DNA from: REEP01 sp964517265
GTDB lineage: Bacteria; Pseudomonadota; Alphaproteobacteria; Rhodospirillales; Defluviicoccaceae
Direction of reading: 5' to 3'
DNA: 64,000 nt
Assembly: GCA_964517265.1 (NCBI GenBank)
Contig: CAZFBS010000005.1
Span: 29,495 to 93,494, forward strand
A model generated the notes under the pieces. That model was not told where the DNA came from, ran no database searches, and saw only the letters and a program-made list of their open reading frames with translations. This document shows positions 17,929 through 25,447 of the stretch, one piece after another; positions within the stretch are counted from its first letter, which is position 1, and each line of letters begins with the position of its first letter. The position numbers and the translations under genes were made by a program.

Positions 17929-18711
17929 CTAGCGATTGTCCCCACTGGGCGGCCCCATGCCCTGGCCGGGACCCGGTCCCATGCCCTGACCCGCGCCCGG
18001 CCCCATGCCCTGGCCGGCACCCGGCCCCATGCCCTGACCCGCGCCCGGTCCCATGCCCTGGCCGGCGCCCGGCCCCATGCCTTGACCCGCGCCCGGTCCC
18101 ATGCCCTGGCCGGCGCCCGGCCCCATGCCTTGACCGGCACCCGGTCCCATGCCCTGACCCGCGCCCGGCCCCATGCCTTGACCGGCACCCGGCCCCATGC
18201 CCTGGCCGGCGCCCGGTCCCATGCCTTGAGCGGCGCCACGCGATCCGCGGCCACGCTTCTGGAGTACTTCATCTTCGGAAATAACACCGTCTTTGTCCTG
18301 GTCCATGCGCGCGAACCGGCGCTCCGCGGCACTCATCATCTCTTGCGTCGTCAACACTCCATCCTTGTCAGCGTCCAACCGGTTGAAGCGGGCTTCTGCG
18401 CGCTCGCTGCGATACGCTCGGCCTGCACGACTCTCGAGCCACTGTTCACGGGTGACTTCCCCGGTCCCGTTCGGATCGGCGGCACGGAACCGCTCTTCAT
18501 GCGCAGTTATGAACTCCTCGCGTGCGATCGCACCGTCGTTATTGGTGTCGAACCATTTCATGACCTTCTGGCTCTTTTTGCCTGAATCCCAACCGGCACC
18601 GGAGGCCTGATCCCCCGGCTTCGCGGACCCGGCGGAAGGAGATAGCCCCGCTGCCCCGCATGCAAGTATCGCGGCCAGCGCGGTGGTCATCATTGCTTTG
18701 CGTTTTGTCAT
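17929..18711 (-). CDS. Exported EF-hand protein with C-terminal GMGPGAGQ repeats
   Basis: 260 residues. A signal peptide (MMTTALAAILACGAAGLSPS) leads to four EF-hand loops: DTNNDGAIAREE (55-66), DPNGTGEVTREQ (79-90, ending in Gln rather than Glu), DADKDGVLTTQE (113-124) and DQDKDGVISEDE (137-148). After an RGRGSRG hinge, residues 163-260 are ten GMGPGAGQ octapeptides, one GMGPGPGQ and a final GMGPPSG, giving 12 GMGP units rich in Met, Gly and Pro. Calcium binding in the periplasm is likely; the tail might bind metal, a polymer or be flexible. The minus strand also carries the next EF-hand gene, and an OmpR-like site lies upstream. Confidence 0.85.
   Translation of the reverse strand: MTKRKAMMTTALAAILACGAAGLSPSAGSAKPGDQASGAGWDSGKKSQKVMKWFDTNNDGAIAREEFITAHEERFRAADPNGTGEVTREQWLESRAGRAYRSERAEARFNRLDADKDGVLTTQEMMSAAERRFARMDQDKDGVISEDEVLQKRGRGSRGAAQGMGPGAGQGMGPGAGQGMGPGAGQGMGPGAGQGMGPGAGQGMGPGAGQGMGPGAGQGMGPGAGQGMGPGAGQGMGPGAGQGMGPGPGQGMGPPSGDNR
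17938..18231 (-). repeat. 24-bp coding minisatellite (12 units)
   Basis: Twelve units of 24 bp encode the GMGPxxGQ tail of the EF-hand protein. Units alternate in third positions and in GGTCCC versus GGCCCC, and CTGGCC, CTGACC and TTGACC forms recur in an ordered pattern, as expected from unequal crossing-over or slippage amplifying blocks of two units. Confidence 0.9.
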
Positions 18712-18771
18712 CGCTGTTCCTTTCCTCGTCTTCGACCATCGGTCGACTTGGCACGCAAGATAGTCCCGATC

Positions 18772-18824
18772 TGTAACGGGGGGATGTCGGCGGGAGCGTT
18801 GCTTTGTAACGAAATGTTACAGTG
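18772..18824. promoter_or_regulatory. Candidate OmpR-like operator upstream of the EF-hand gene
   Basis: TGTAACGAAA (18805-18814) is followed directly by TGTTACAGTG (18815-18824): two ten-base half-sites in tandem, the layout OmpR uses. The centre is also a palindrome (TGTAAC-GAAAT-GTTACA). A third TGTAAC lies at 18772-18777, 33 bp away, about three helical turns. The site is about 95 bp upstream of the EF-hand start, and an OmpR-type regulator gene lies 0.7 kb away. The regulator link is inference. Confidence 0.45.
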
Positions 18825-18908
18825 TCACCGGCAAGACGCCCAATCGGGCCTCCCGGCTAACAGCGAGGCAAGCCCACCGCATTCGCCGATCGGAGAGCGG
18901 AGTGACTG

Positions 18909-19358
18909 TTAGGAACCGTCCGCAAATTTGGCGGAAGCAACCTGGATGACTTCCTGCGGGGACAGAGTGCCGTCCCCATTCTGGTCAAGAGAGGCGAAGG
19001 ACGTCAGCCTGCTTGCGTCAAACTCCTGAACGCTCAAACGCAGATTGCCGTCGCTATCGAGACTCTGGAAGCTCTCATGAGCGTGACGGTCGGGAACGCC
19101 TCGCATCGCCCGCATGAAAACGAACTCTTCGCGAGAAATCTCCCCATCGTTGTCCATGTCGAGCGTATAGAACCGGATCATATGAACATCTTCAAATTCT
19201 TGCGCACAGATCCCGCCGTTCCCATCCCGGTCGAACCGCTCGAACATCATGCGGATCTGCTTGTCCATCTTGCTGCCGGACTCGGCAAGCACAGGACCAA
19301 AAGTCATCGACGTCACCAAAAAGGCAACTGCGGTTGCGGTCAAAAATGCTCGGGCCAT
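18909..19358 (-). CDS. Exported EF-hand protein
   Basis: The ATG at 19358 is chosen (149 aa) because it opens a clean signal peptide (MARAFLTATAVAFLVTSMTFGPVLA) and follows GAGGAG nine bases upstream; the frame extends further up with unlikely sequence. Four EF-hand loops follow: DRDGNGGICAQE (43-54), DMDNDGEISREE (67-78), DSDGNLRLSVQE (101-112) and DQNGDGTLSPQE (125-136). Calcium binding in the periplasm is inferred. It lies 197 bp from the repeat-tailed EF-hand gene and divergently from the OmpR-like regulator, suggesting a shared circuit. Confidence 0.85.
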   Translation of the reverse strand: MARAFLTATAVAFLVTSMTFGPVLAESGSKMDKQIRMMFERFDRDGNGGICAQEFEDVHMIRFYTLDMDNDGEISREEFVFMRAMRGVPDRHAHESFQSLDSDGNLRLSVQEFDASRLTSFASLDQNGDGTLSPQEVIQVASAKFADGS

Positions 19359-19552
19359 GACACCGTGCTCCTCAACAACCTTCAACGACATATTGCGGTT
19401 GACAGTTGCAAATCCGCAACCCCCAAATCGATGATGACTCTTTTCGCGTCGCAACGCCATGATGATGATTCGCTCGGAACGCAATTCGATCTCACCAGTT
19501 TGTCAACGCGCCTGAATGGGAACGGTTCCCATCGCTATGCCTTTGTTTCAGC

Positions 19553-20299
19553 ATGAACGCGCCTTCCCATATTCTTGTCGTCGATGACGACCGCGAGATC
19601 CGCACCCTCCTCTCGCGCTACCTCGCGGGCCAGGGCTATCTGACCGCGGTCGCAGCCGATGGACGCGAAATGCGCGAGGTGTTGGCTGCGCGCGCCATCG
19701 ACCTGATCGTTCTCGACCTGATGCTGCCGGGGGAGGACGGCTTGGCGCTGTGCCGCTGGATCCGCGCCCACTCCAACGTACCGGTTGTCATGTTGACCGC
19801 CCGCGGCGAAGACATCGACCGCATCGTCGGGCTCGAGATGGGGGCGGATGATTACCTGGCGAAACCGTTCAATCCGCGCGAGCTGGTGGCGCGGATTCAT
19901 GCCGTCCTCCGGCGCACGGGCCGGGCTTCCGATTGGAATGCAGGCGGTGCCGAGAGGGCAGCGGCCGCGGATCATCAGGGGGAAAGGCTGACCTTTGCCG
20001 GTTGGATCCTCGATGTCGGCGCCCGCCGACTGACGGCTCCCGATGGAACTCTGGTTCCCCTCAGCGCCGGCGAGTTCGGCCTGCTCGCCGCCTTCGTCTC
20101 CCACCCGCAGCGGGTTCTCAGCCGCGATCGGCTGCTGGATTTGGCAAGGGGACGGGAAGCGCAGCCGTTCGATCGGTCCGTTGACGTTCAGGTCGGCCGG
20201 CTCCGGCGCAAGATCGAACAGAACCCGAGCGAGCCGCAATTGATCATCACGGTACGCGGCGGCGGCTACATGTTCGCGCCGCCCATCATCCGCCAGTGA
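19553..20299 (+). CDS. OmpR-family response regulator
   Basis: 248 residues. The receiver domain has the acidic DDD at 11-13, phospho-acceptor D55 in VLDLMLPGEDG, and 'DRIVGLEMGADDYLAKPFNPREL', which is strongly OmpR-like. The C-terminus is a winged helix (VLSRDRLLDLARGREAQPFDRSVDVQVGRLRRKIE). It binds DNA after phosphorylation by the neighbouring kinase, whose GTG start overlaps this gene's stop by four bases. The upstream EF-hand gene is divergent, with 194 bp between the starts, so self- and target regulation from this gap is plausible. Confidence 0.93.
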   Translation: MNAPSHILVVDDDREIRTLLSRYLAGQGYLTAVAADGREMREVLAARAIDLIVLDLMLPGEDGLALCRWIRAHSNVPVVMLTARGEDIDRIVGLEMGADDYLAKPFNPRELVARIHAVLRRTGRASDWNAGGAERAAAADHQGERLTFAGWILDVGARRLTAPDGTLVPLSAGEFGLLAAFVSHPQRVLSRDRLLDLARGREAQPFDRSVDVQVGRLRRKIEQNPSEPQLIITVRGGGYMFAPPIIRQ

Positions 20300-21723
20300 G
20301 GAGGATCTGGCCAGACACGCTGGTGGGCCGCACCGTTCTGGTCGTGCTTGCTGGTGTGGTGCTGTCCAACCTGATTGCATTGGCGATCTACACCGGAGAG
20401 CGGCTCGACGTCCTGACCAGCGCGCGTGGCCGCTTCCTCGGGGAGCGGATCGCCGATGTGGCGGACGCGCTTCTGGCTACCGAGCCCGAAGCGCGTCCGG
20501 TCCTTCTGCGGAGCTTTCGCACGCCGGGGGTGCGATTCTCCTGGTCGCCCCGGGCGCTGGTCGCGGTTGGTCGGGAAGACTGGCAAACGCGTCTGATCCG
20601 GCAGGCGCTGGGCGAGGCCTTGAACGTGCCCGAAGCCCGCCTTCGCCTGGAGCTCCGTACCCTTGGCCCTGAAGACAGGATGTTCCGCCGGCAGCGCGGT
20701 CCTGCTGACGGGCGCGAATTTCGGCACGGCCCCGGCTTTCCGACTCCCGGCAACGCCGTCGATCTTACCGTGCTTGCGGGATCGCTGGAACTCGGCGACG
20801 GAACGTGGCTCAACTTCGTTACACCGTTCGGCGCGTTGCAACCGTTCTGGACCAGCCGATTCTTTCTCATCATCGTTTTGACCACCATCATCGCTCTGGC
20901 TGCGTCCATCGTGGCGGTGCGGCGCGCCGCGCGGCCGCTGAGCGAGCTCGCCATTGCCGCCGAGAGGCTGGGAACGGACATGGCCGCACCGTCTCTCGCC
21001 GAGAAAGGCCCGCGGGAGGTGCGCCTTGCCTCGCGGGCATTCAACGAGATGCAACGCCGGTTGCACCGCTTCGTTCATGATCGCACCCAGATGCTGGCGG
21101 CGATCTCGCACGATTTACGGACACCCCTCACCCGGATCAAACTGCGCGCCGAACTTCTCGACGACCCCGAGCAGCGGGCGCGGATCAGTGCCGATCTCGA
21201 CGAGATGGAAGCCATGATCGCCGCGACGCTGGCGTTCGCGCGCGACGATCCGGCGCGGGAAACACCGGTCCGGCTGGACCTTGCGGCGCTGTTGGAGAGC
21301 CTGTGCGCCGACGCCGCCGCCACCGGAGCCGCCGTCCACTACAGCGGCCCGGAACACATCATCTTCACCGGCCGGCCGACGGCGCTCAAGCGGGCCATCG
21401 CCAACCTTATCGACAACGCCGTGAAGTACGGGGGTGGAGCGTGGGTGACGGCGGCGGAAACCGCAGCCGGGGTGAGAGTGAGCGTCGAGGATCACGGCCC
21501 GGGGATCCCGCAGGAGGAGCAAGAACGGGTGTTCGAGCCGTTCTATCGGATCGAGAGTTCGCGCAGCCGGTCGACCGGCGGCGCCGGCCTTGGGTTGTCC
21601 GTGGTCCGCGCCGCGGCCCGTGCGCATGGCGGCGATGTTGTGCTCGTCAACCGGCCCCAGGGCGGCCTGCGGGCAGCCCTCATTCTGCCCCGGACGCGGG
21701 GCGTGGCGACAGCCGACGGCTAG
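20296..21723 (+). CDS. Sensor histidine kinase (EnvZ-like)
   Basis: 475 residues: an N-terminal TM (about 13-31), a periplasmic domain (about 32-185) with an acidic, Arg-rich stretch, a second TM (about 188-208), HAMP, the phospho-accepting H272 in ISHDLRTPLTRIK, and a HATPase domain with NLIDNAVKYGG (N box), DHGPGIP and GGAGLGLSVV (G boxes). The start is GTG at 20296, overlapping the regulator stop. The periplasmic domain has no recognisable fold. Its TAG stop begins at the left TA of the MITE-like element. Confidence 0.92.
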   Translation: MRRIWPDTLVGRTVLVVLAGVVLSNLIALAIYTGERLDVLTSARGRFLGERIADVADALLATEPEARPVLLRSFRTPGVRFSWSPRALVAVGREDWQTRLIRQALGEALNVPEARLRLELRTLGPEDRMFRRQRGPADGREFRHGPGFPTPGNAVDLTVLAGSLELGDGTWLNFVTPFGALQPFWTSRFFLIIVLTTIIALAASIVAVRRAARPLSELAIAAERLGTDMAAPSLAEKGPREVRLASRAFNEMQRRLHRFVHDRTQMLAAISHDLRTPLTRIKLRAELLDDPEQRARISADLDEMEAMIAATLAFARDDPARETPVRLDLAALLESLCADAAATGAAVHYSGPEHIIFTGRPTALKRAIANLIDNAVKYGGGAWVTAAETAAGVRVSVEDHGPGIPQEEQERVFEPFYRIESSRSRSTGGAGLGLSVVRAAARAHGGDVVLVNRPQGGLRAALILPRTRGVATADG

Positions 21724-21836
21724 AGCGTGTTACGGACCACGGTTGAGTACCTGATTTCGCATATGTTTTTTAGATCCTCAAGAAAAAGACCTTGAGAGAA
21801 ATCAATGGCTTGGGAGACGGTCCATAACACGCTCTA
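21721..21836. mobile_element. MITE-like element with 16-bp inverted repeats and TA duplication
   Basis: The inverted repeats are GAGCGTGTTACGGACC (21723-21738) and GGTCCATAACACGCTC (21819-21834), complementary with one mismatch. Each end is flanked by TA (21721-21722 and 21835-21836), as expected of IS630/Tc1-mariner-type transposition into TA. The 112-bp interior has no ORF; CTCAAG (21777-21782) and CTTGAG (21791-21796) can form a hairpin. The kinase stop TAG starts at the left TA, but an empty site would also read TAG. No second copy is seen in this window. Confidence 0.65.
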
Positions 21837-21974
21837 GGGGTTCGATTCAGCTGATGGATGAGTCCCGTCCGTCAGTTGAATCGATCTACCCGATCAAAGA
21901 CTTCGTGGAGCGAGCGATCCTCCGCTTGGTTCCCAGGCCAAGGATCCGATCTACGAGCGGCGCGCCCTGTCGCG

Positions 21975-22370
21975 TCAGCCGGTCGGGCTACGCAGCACAG
22001 TCGCAACGAGGGCCTCGATGACGCTGTCGTGATCCGGCGAAAGGCCCTCATCGATTCCCATTTCGCTGCGCAGCCGCTGCTCCATGTAGCCACGCCCCGG
22101 CGCATCCGTCCGCCGCCGGAGATCCCCATGGATCCGGCAGGCAATCCCCGCCGCCACCACCAGAAACGACGCCAGATCGCTTCCCTCCAGCGGGTCCTTC
22201 GGGTTGGCGCCGGAGTTGGCGCCGAGCACGCGCTCGACGCACGAGGCCAAGGAGGGATCCATCGTCGCGCTGAGATCAAGCGCGGCCTGTCTCGCGATTG
22301 TCTGCGTGCGGGCCAATGCTTCGGTGTCGATCACGGCGGGATAATCCTTCGGCGGCGCCATGGTCGGCAC
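21975..22370 (-). CDS. Hypothetical protein, 131 aa
   Basis: No family recognised. The product is soluble, slightly acidic and largely helical in appearance (ALARTQTIARQAALDLSATM, ASFLVVAAGIACRIHGDLRR), with no signal peptide or TM. It may start at Met1 (22370) or Met4 (22361). The opposite-strand frame over the same bases has a serine/arginine-rich composition typical of a shadow, so the minus-strand reading is preferred. It is divergent from the methyltransferase gene, with 183 bp between them. Confidence 0.55.
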   Translation of the reverse strand: MPTMAPPKDYPAVIDTEALARTQTIARQAALDLSATMDPSLASCVERVLGANSGANPKDPLEGSDLASFLVVAAGIACRIHGDLRRRTDAPGRGYMEQRLRSEMGIDEGLSPDHDSVIEALVATVLRSPTG

Positions 22371-22553
22371 TATAGCGGGGTTGCGCTGTCTGCGGCAGAT
22401 CCCATTGCCGTTTGGCGCCGGCCTTGCGCATTTTGGCGTGGCCTTTTCAGTTTTGCCGGGGCGGAGTATCGTGGATCAGTTCGGTCGTGAATTCCTGCGG
22501 GAGCGCAACCGAGCCAACAAAGACAACCAATTTGATGAGGGAGGACCTCTGCG

Positions 22554-23366
22554 ATGGCACAAGTCGAAGATCTGATCGCCAACTCGCTGGATGCCGATCC
22601 GGTTCTGATGCCGGTGCTCGATTATCTGCTGCAGGACATCGAAGTGCTGGGGGGCGATCCGCAACAGATCGTAGGCATGGTTCGTCCCTTGAAAATGGCC
22701 GGCGGCGTCCGTCTCGTCCTCGACCTCGGGTGTGGCAAGGGCGTAATTGCCACGTCACTGGCGGCCGAGCTCGGACTGCATGTCACCGGGATCGATGCAT
22801 TCCAGCCGTTTATCGATGAAGCCCGTGCACGAGCCTCGGCGATGGGGCTGGGGGATCAGTGCCTGTTCGAGATTGCCGACATGCGTCAGCTCATCAATCG
22901 GTTGCCCCCGTTCGACATCGTCCTTTATGTCGCCTGCGGCCGAGTGTTCGGCGACATGCAGCAGACCATCGCGGCCCTTCGAACATTCGTGCGAGCGCGC
23001 GGATTCATCATCATCGGCGATCTGTGCCGCATTAACGGAGCGGCGGGCGTAGATCCGGCCATTCCTGATCACGAAGCCGTTGCGACGGCGTTGATGTCCC
23101 ACGGTGACCGGATCGTGATGGAAAAGCACGGCCTCACTCAGGAGGCGGAGGAAGCGAGCGCGCATGCCACTCGAATTCTGGAGCGGCGGGCCCGCGAACT
23201 GATGCGCCTTTATCCGGGGCTACACGCCTCGATGTGGGAGTATATCGAAACGCAGCGGCGCGACAGTGCGCGGCACCAGGGCTCTCTGGTGCCGGCTCTT
23301 TGGCTCGTACAGAAAAGCGAAGAACCTGCTCGGAAGGGGGAAAATGCCAAAGACCAGGAAAGGTAG
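22554..23366 (+). CDS. SAM-dependent methyltransferase (class I)
   Basis: 270 residues. The Rossmann motif I reads LVLDLGCGKGVIATSLAAEL at about 58-77, followed by the acidic VTGIDAF loop and DMRQLINRLPPFDIVLYVACG (motif II/III). The substrate is unknown; the resemblance is to small-molecule methyltransferases rather than rRNA enzymes. GGGAGGAC lies upstream of the ATG. A lipoprotein gene overlaps its 3' end by 23 bases. Confidence 0.82.
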   Translation: MAQVEDLIANSLDADPVLMPVLDYLLQDIEVLGGDPQQIVGMVRPLKMAGGVRLVLDLGCGKGVIATSLAAELGLHVTGIDAFQPFIDEARARASAMGLGDQCLFEIADMRQLINRLPPFDIVLYVACGRVFGDMQQTIAALRTFVRARGFIIIGDLCRINGAAGVDPAIPDHEAVATALMSHGDRIVMEKHGLTQEAEEASAHATRILERRARELMRLYPGLHASMWEYIETQRRDSARHQGSLVPALWLVQKSEEPARKGENAKDQER

Positions 23367-23625
23367 CCCCGCCGGCGTCGCCGGGCTTGGGATCGAGATG
23401 GCACGCCTGTGCATGGCGCTGCTCGTGCCTGTCGTCGTCGCCGGATGCGCGAGCGATGCGCCTCCCCAGCAGTTGAGCAAGGCGTGCGCAGTCCGAGCCT
23501 GCACCTGCGTCGATACCAGTGTGGCATGGTGGCGAAAGAAGCCGACCACGGAACCGCTGTGGACCGTCAACGGGCGGGCGTATTGTCCCGAAGGCTATCA
23601 GCTGCGTTTGACCGATAGCAGATGA
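23344..23625 (+). CDS. Small cysteine-rich lipoprotein
   Basis: ATG 23344 (93 aa) follows an AAGGGGG Shine-Dalgarno. A hydrophobic signal leads to the lipobox V32-A33-G34-C35, so C35 would be lipid-modified. The short mature part has four more cysteines (C48, C53, C55, C81) around AVRACTCVDTSVAWW and AYCPEGYQL, which could form two disulphides in the periplasm. No family recognised. The start lies inside the end of the methyltransferase gene, so they are probably co-transcribed. Confidence 0.65.
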   Translation: MPKTRKGSPAGVAGLGIEMARLCMALLVPVVVAGCASDAPPQQLSKACAVRACTCVDTSVAWWRKKPTTEPLWTVNGRAYCPEGYQLRLTDSR

Positions 23626-23708
23626 TAAAGCCGTTCGATTCTGCGGCGGTGTTGTGAGAGGGGAGCGGCGGTGCCGGCGGGGGGTCTTGCCCCCGCGCCC
23701 GCGGCACC

Positions 23709-23897
23709 CTAACGAGCCGGAGCGCCGTAGGCGGTCATTGCCCGGTCTGCTGCAACCGCGACAACAAGGTAGACCCCGAAAAATACCAGCATTTGCCAGC
23801 CAATCTGGGCTATGCCGAGAAAAATGGCGAATCTGAGCGCGGCAAAGGCAAGGATCGCCCCGATCAAGCCGGGGATATACCTCATCAGGCTCGCCAT
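23709..23897 (-). CDS. Small two-TM membrane protein
   Basis: 62 residues, two hydrophobic helices (GLIGAILAFAALRFAIFLGIA and MLVFFGVYLVVAVAAD) separated by a short loop, and a polar C-terminus. GGGAGACGAAG precedes the ATG. It lies 20 bases downstream of glgC on the same strand, so it is probably in that transcript. No known function; it is counted as a gene because of composition, start signal and spacing. Confidence 0.6.
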   Translation of the reverse strand: MASLMRYIPGLIGAILAFAALRFAIFLGIAQIGWQMLVFFGVYLVVAVAADRAMTAYGAPAR

Positions 23898-23917
23898 TTC
23901 TTCGTCTCCCGTTGCCG

Positions 23918-25171
23918 TTAAATGTTGATCGTGGTCAGATCGACCGGTGTTCGTTTCCCTTCGACAATGACAATCCCGCTTTCGCTCACGGTGTAGTTCT
24001 TGCGGTCTTCGTCGAGATCATAGCCAATGACGGTACCGGCGGGAACATTGACGTTCTTCTCCAGGATGGCGCGGCGGATCTTGCACCCGCGACCGATATC
24101 GCAGTTGTCGAAAATGATCGAGCTGTCGATTTCGGCTCTTGAGTGGACGTAGACATGCCGGCCGACCACCGAGTTGCGGATGGTGGCGCCGGAGATGATG
24201 CATCCGCCGGCGACGACCGAGTCGATGGCTTGGCCGCGCCGGTCGTCCTCGTCGAACGCGAATTTCGTCGGCGGGGTCGAGTAGCTGGCCGTCAACAGGG
24301 GCCATTCCGGGTTGAACAGGTTCAACTCCGGATCAATGGCGCGGATGTCCATGTTGGCGTCGTAGAAGGCGTCGAGGGTGCCAACGTCCCGCCAGTAGGG
24401 CAACTTGTCCTTGGGCTCGCCGGGGATGTGGTTGGTCATAAAGTCGTAGGCGAACATCTCTGCCTTTCCGACCATCCGCGGGAGGATGTCTTTGCCGAAG
24501 TCGTGCGAGCTGTTCTCGTCTTTTTGATCCTCTTCGACGCAGCGCAGAAGCATGTCGGTCGAAAAGATATAGTTGCCCATTGATGCGTAGACCTTTTCCG
24601 CATCGTCCGGCATCGTCGGGGCATCCGCTTTCTTCTCGTGAAATCCGATGATCCTGCCGCTCGTGGTGACCTCGAGGACGCCGAAGTCCTTGGCGAACTT
24701 GCGGTCGGTCGGAATCGCGGCGACCGTGGTGTGCGCCCGCTTCTGCTCGTGAAACACGATCATCTCGCGGATGTTCATCCGGTAAATGTGATCGGCGCCG
24801 AACACCACCACGATGTCCGGGCGCGACTGCTCGATCAGGTTGATGTTCTGGTGAATGGCATCGGCGGTTCCCCGGTACCAGTCCTTGCCGACCGTGCGCA
24901 TCTGCGCCGGCACGGGAACAACGAACTGGTTGCGCAGAATTCCGCTGAACTGCCAGCCGTCCCTCAGGTGCTGCAGAAGGGACTGACTGCGGAACTGGAC
25001 AACGACATAAATGGAATGAATGCCCGAGTTGACGAGATTGCTTAGAACGAAATCCACGATCCGATACTTGCCGCCGAAGGGGACGGCCGGCTTGGCGCGC
25101 TCTTTTGTTAAGGGAAACAGGCGGCTGCCCTCTCCCCCCGCGAGCACGATCGCAAGAACTTTCAGCTTCAT
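23918..25171 (-). CDS. glgC: Glucose-1-phosphate adenylyltransferase
   Basis: Makes ADP-glucose for glycogen synthesis. Starting at ATG 25171 (418 aa), the N-terminus is MKLKVLAIVLAGGEGSRLFP; the frame extends 80 residues further upstream but with non-conserved sequence. AIVLAGGEGSRLFPLTKERAKPAV is the nucleotide-binding motif, GTADAIHQN is the substrate region, and the C-terminus is a left-handed beta-helix with NCDIGRGCKIRRA. No glgA, glgB or glgP is adjacent, so glycogen synthesis is inferred from this gene alone. Confidence 0.95.
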   Translation of the reverse strand: MKLKVLAIVLAGGEGSRLFPLTKERAKPAVPFGGKYRIVDFVLSNLVNSGIHSIYVVVQFRSQSLLQHLRDGWQFSGILRNQFVVPVPAQMRTVGKDWYRGTADAIHQNINLIEQSRPDIVVVFGADHIYRMNIREMIVFHEQKRAHTTVAAIPTDRKFAKDFGVLEVTTSGRIIGFHEKKADAPTMPDDAEKVYASMGNYIFSTDMLLRCVEEDQKDENSSHDFGKDILPRMVGKAEMFAYDFMTNHIPGEPKDKLPYWRDVGTLDAFYDANMDIRAIDPELNLFNPEWPLLTASYSTPPTKFAFDEDDRRGQAIDSVVAGGCIISGATIRNSVVGRHVYVHSRAEIDSSIIFDNCDIGRGCKIRRAILEKNVNVPAGTVIGYDLDEDRKNYTVSESGIVIVEGKRTPVDLTTINI

Positions 25172-25447
25172 GGCCCTCTCCCTCGTTCCATTACAGGTTG
25201 TGGCTGGTATTATTCCTTTTTCTAGCAGGTCCCACCCGGCTGGGGGAGTGGTTCCGCTGTTCCGGCGGGAAGAATCTTGCCCGGCGCCGTGGGGAGGCGG
25301 GCGAGGGCGCCCAGGGGCATGACGAGGGCTCGCCTCCGTCCGATCCATCGGAACCAAGCCACCCGCGACGATGAATGGTGGGTTGTGTCTCTCTCGATGC
25401 AGCGCCAACATGGAACGGTCCGCCCTCTACCGTATGAGGAGTAGCAG

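Noticed and set aside
15935..17932. 665-codon plus-strand frame across the flavocytochrome
   Set aside because: Antisense to motifs (HPFTICT, CGPKRF) that show the minus-strand gene is real.
17938..18231. CRISPR-like regular spacing in the 24-bp array
   Set aside because: The units are contiguous with no spacers and encode protein.
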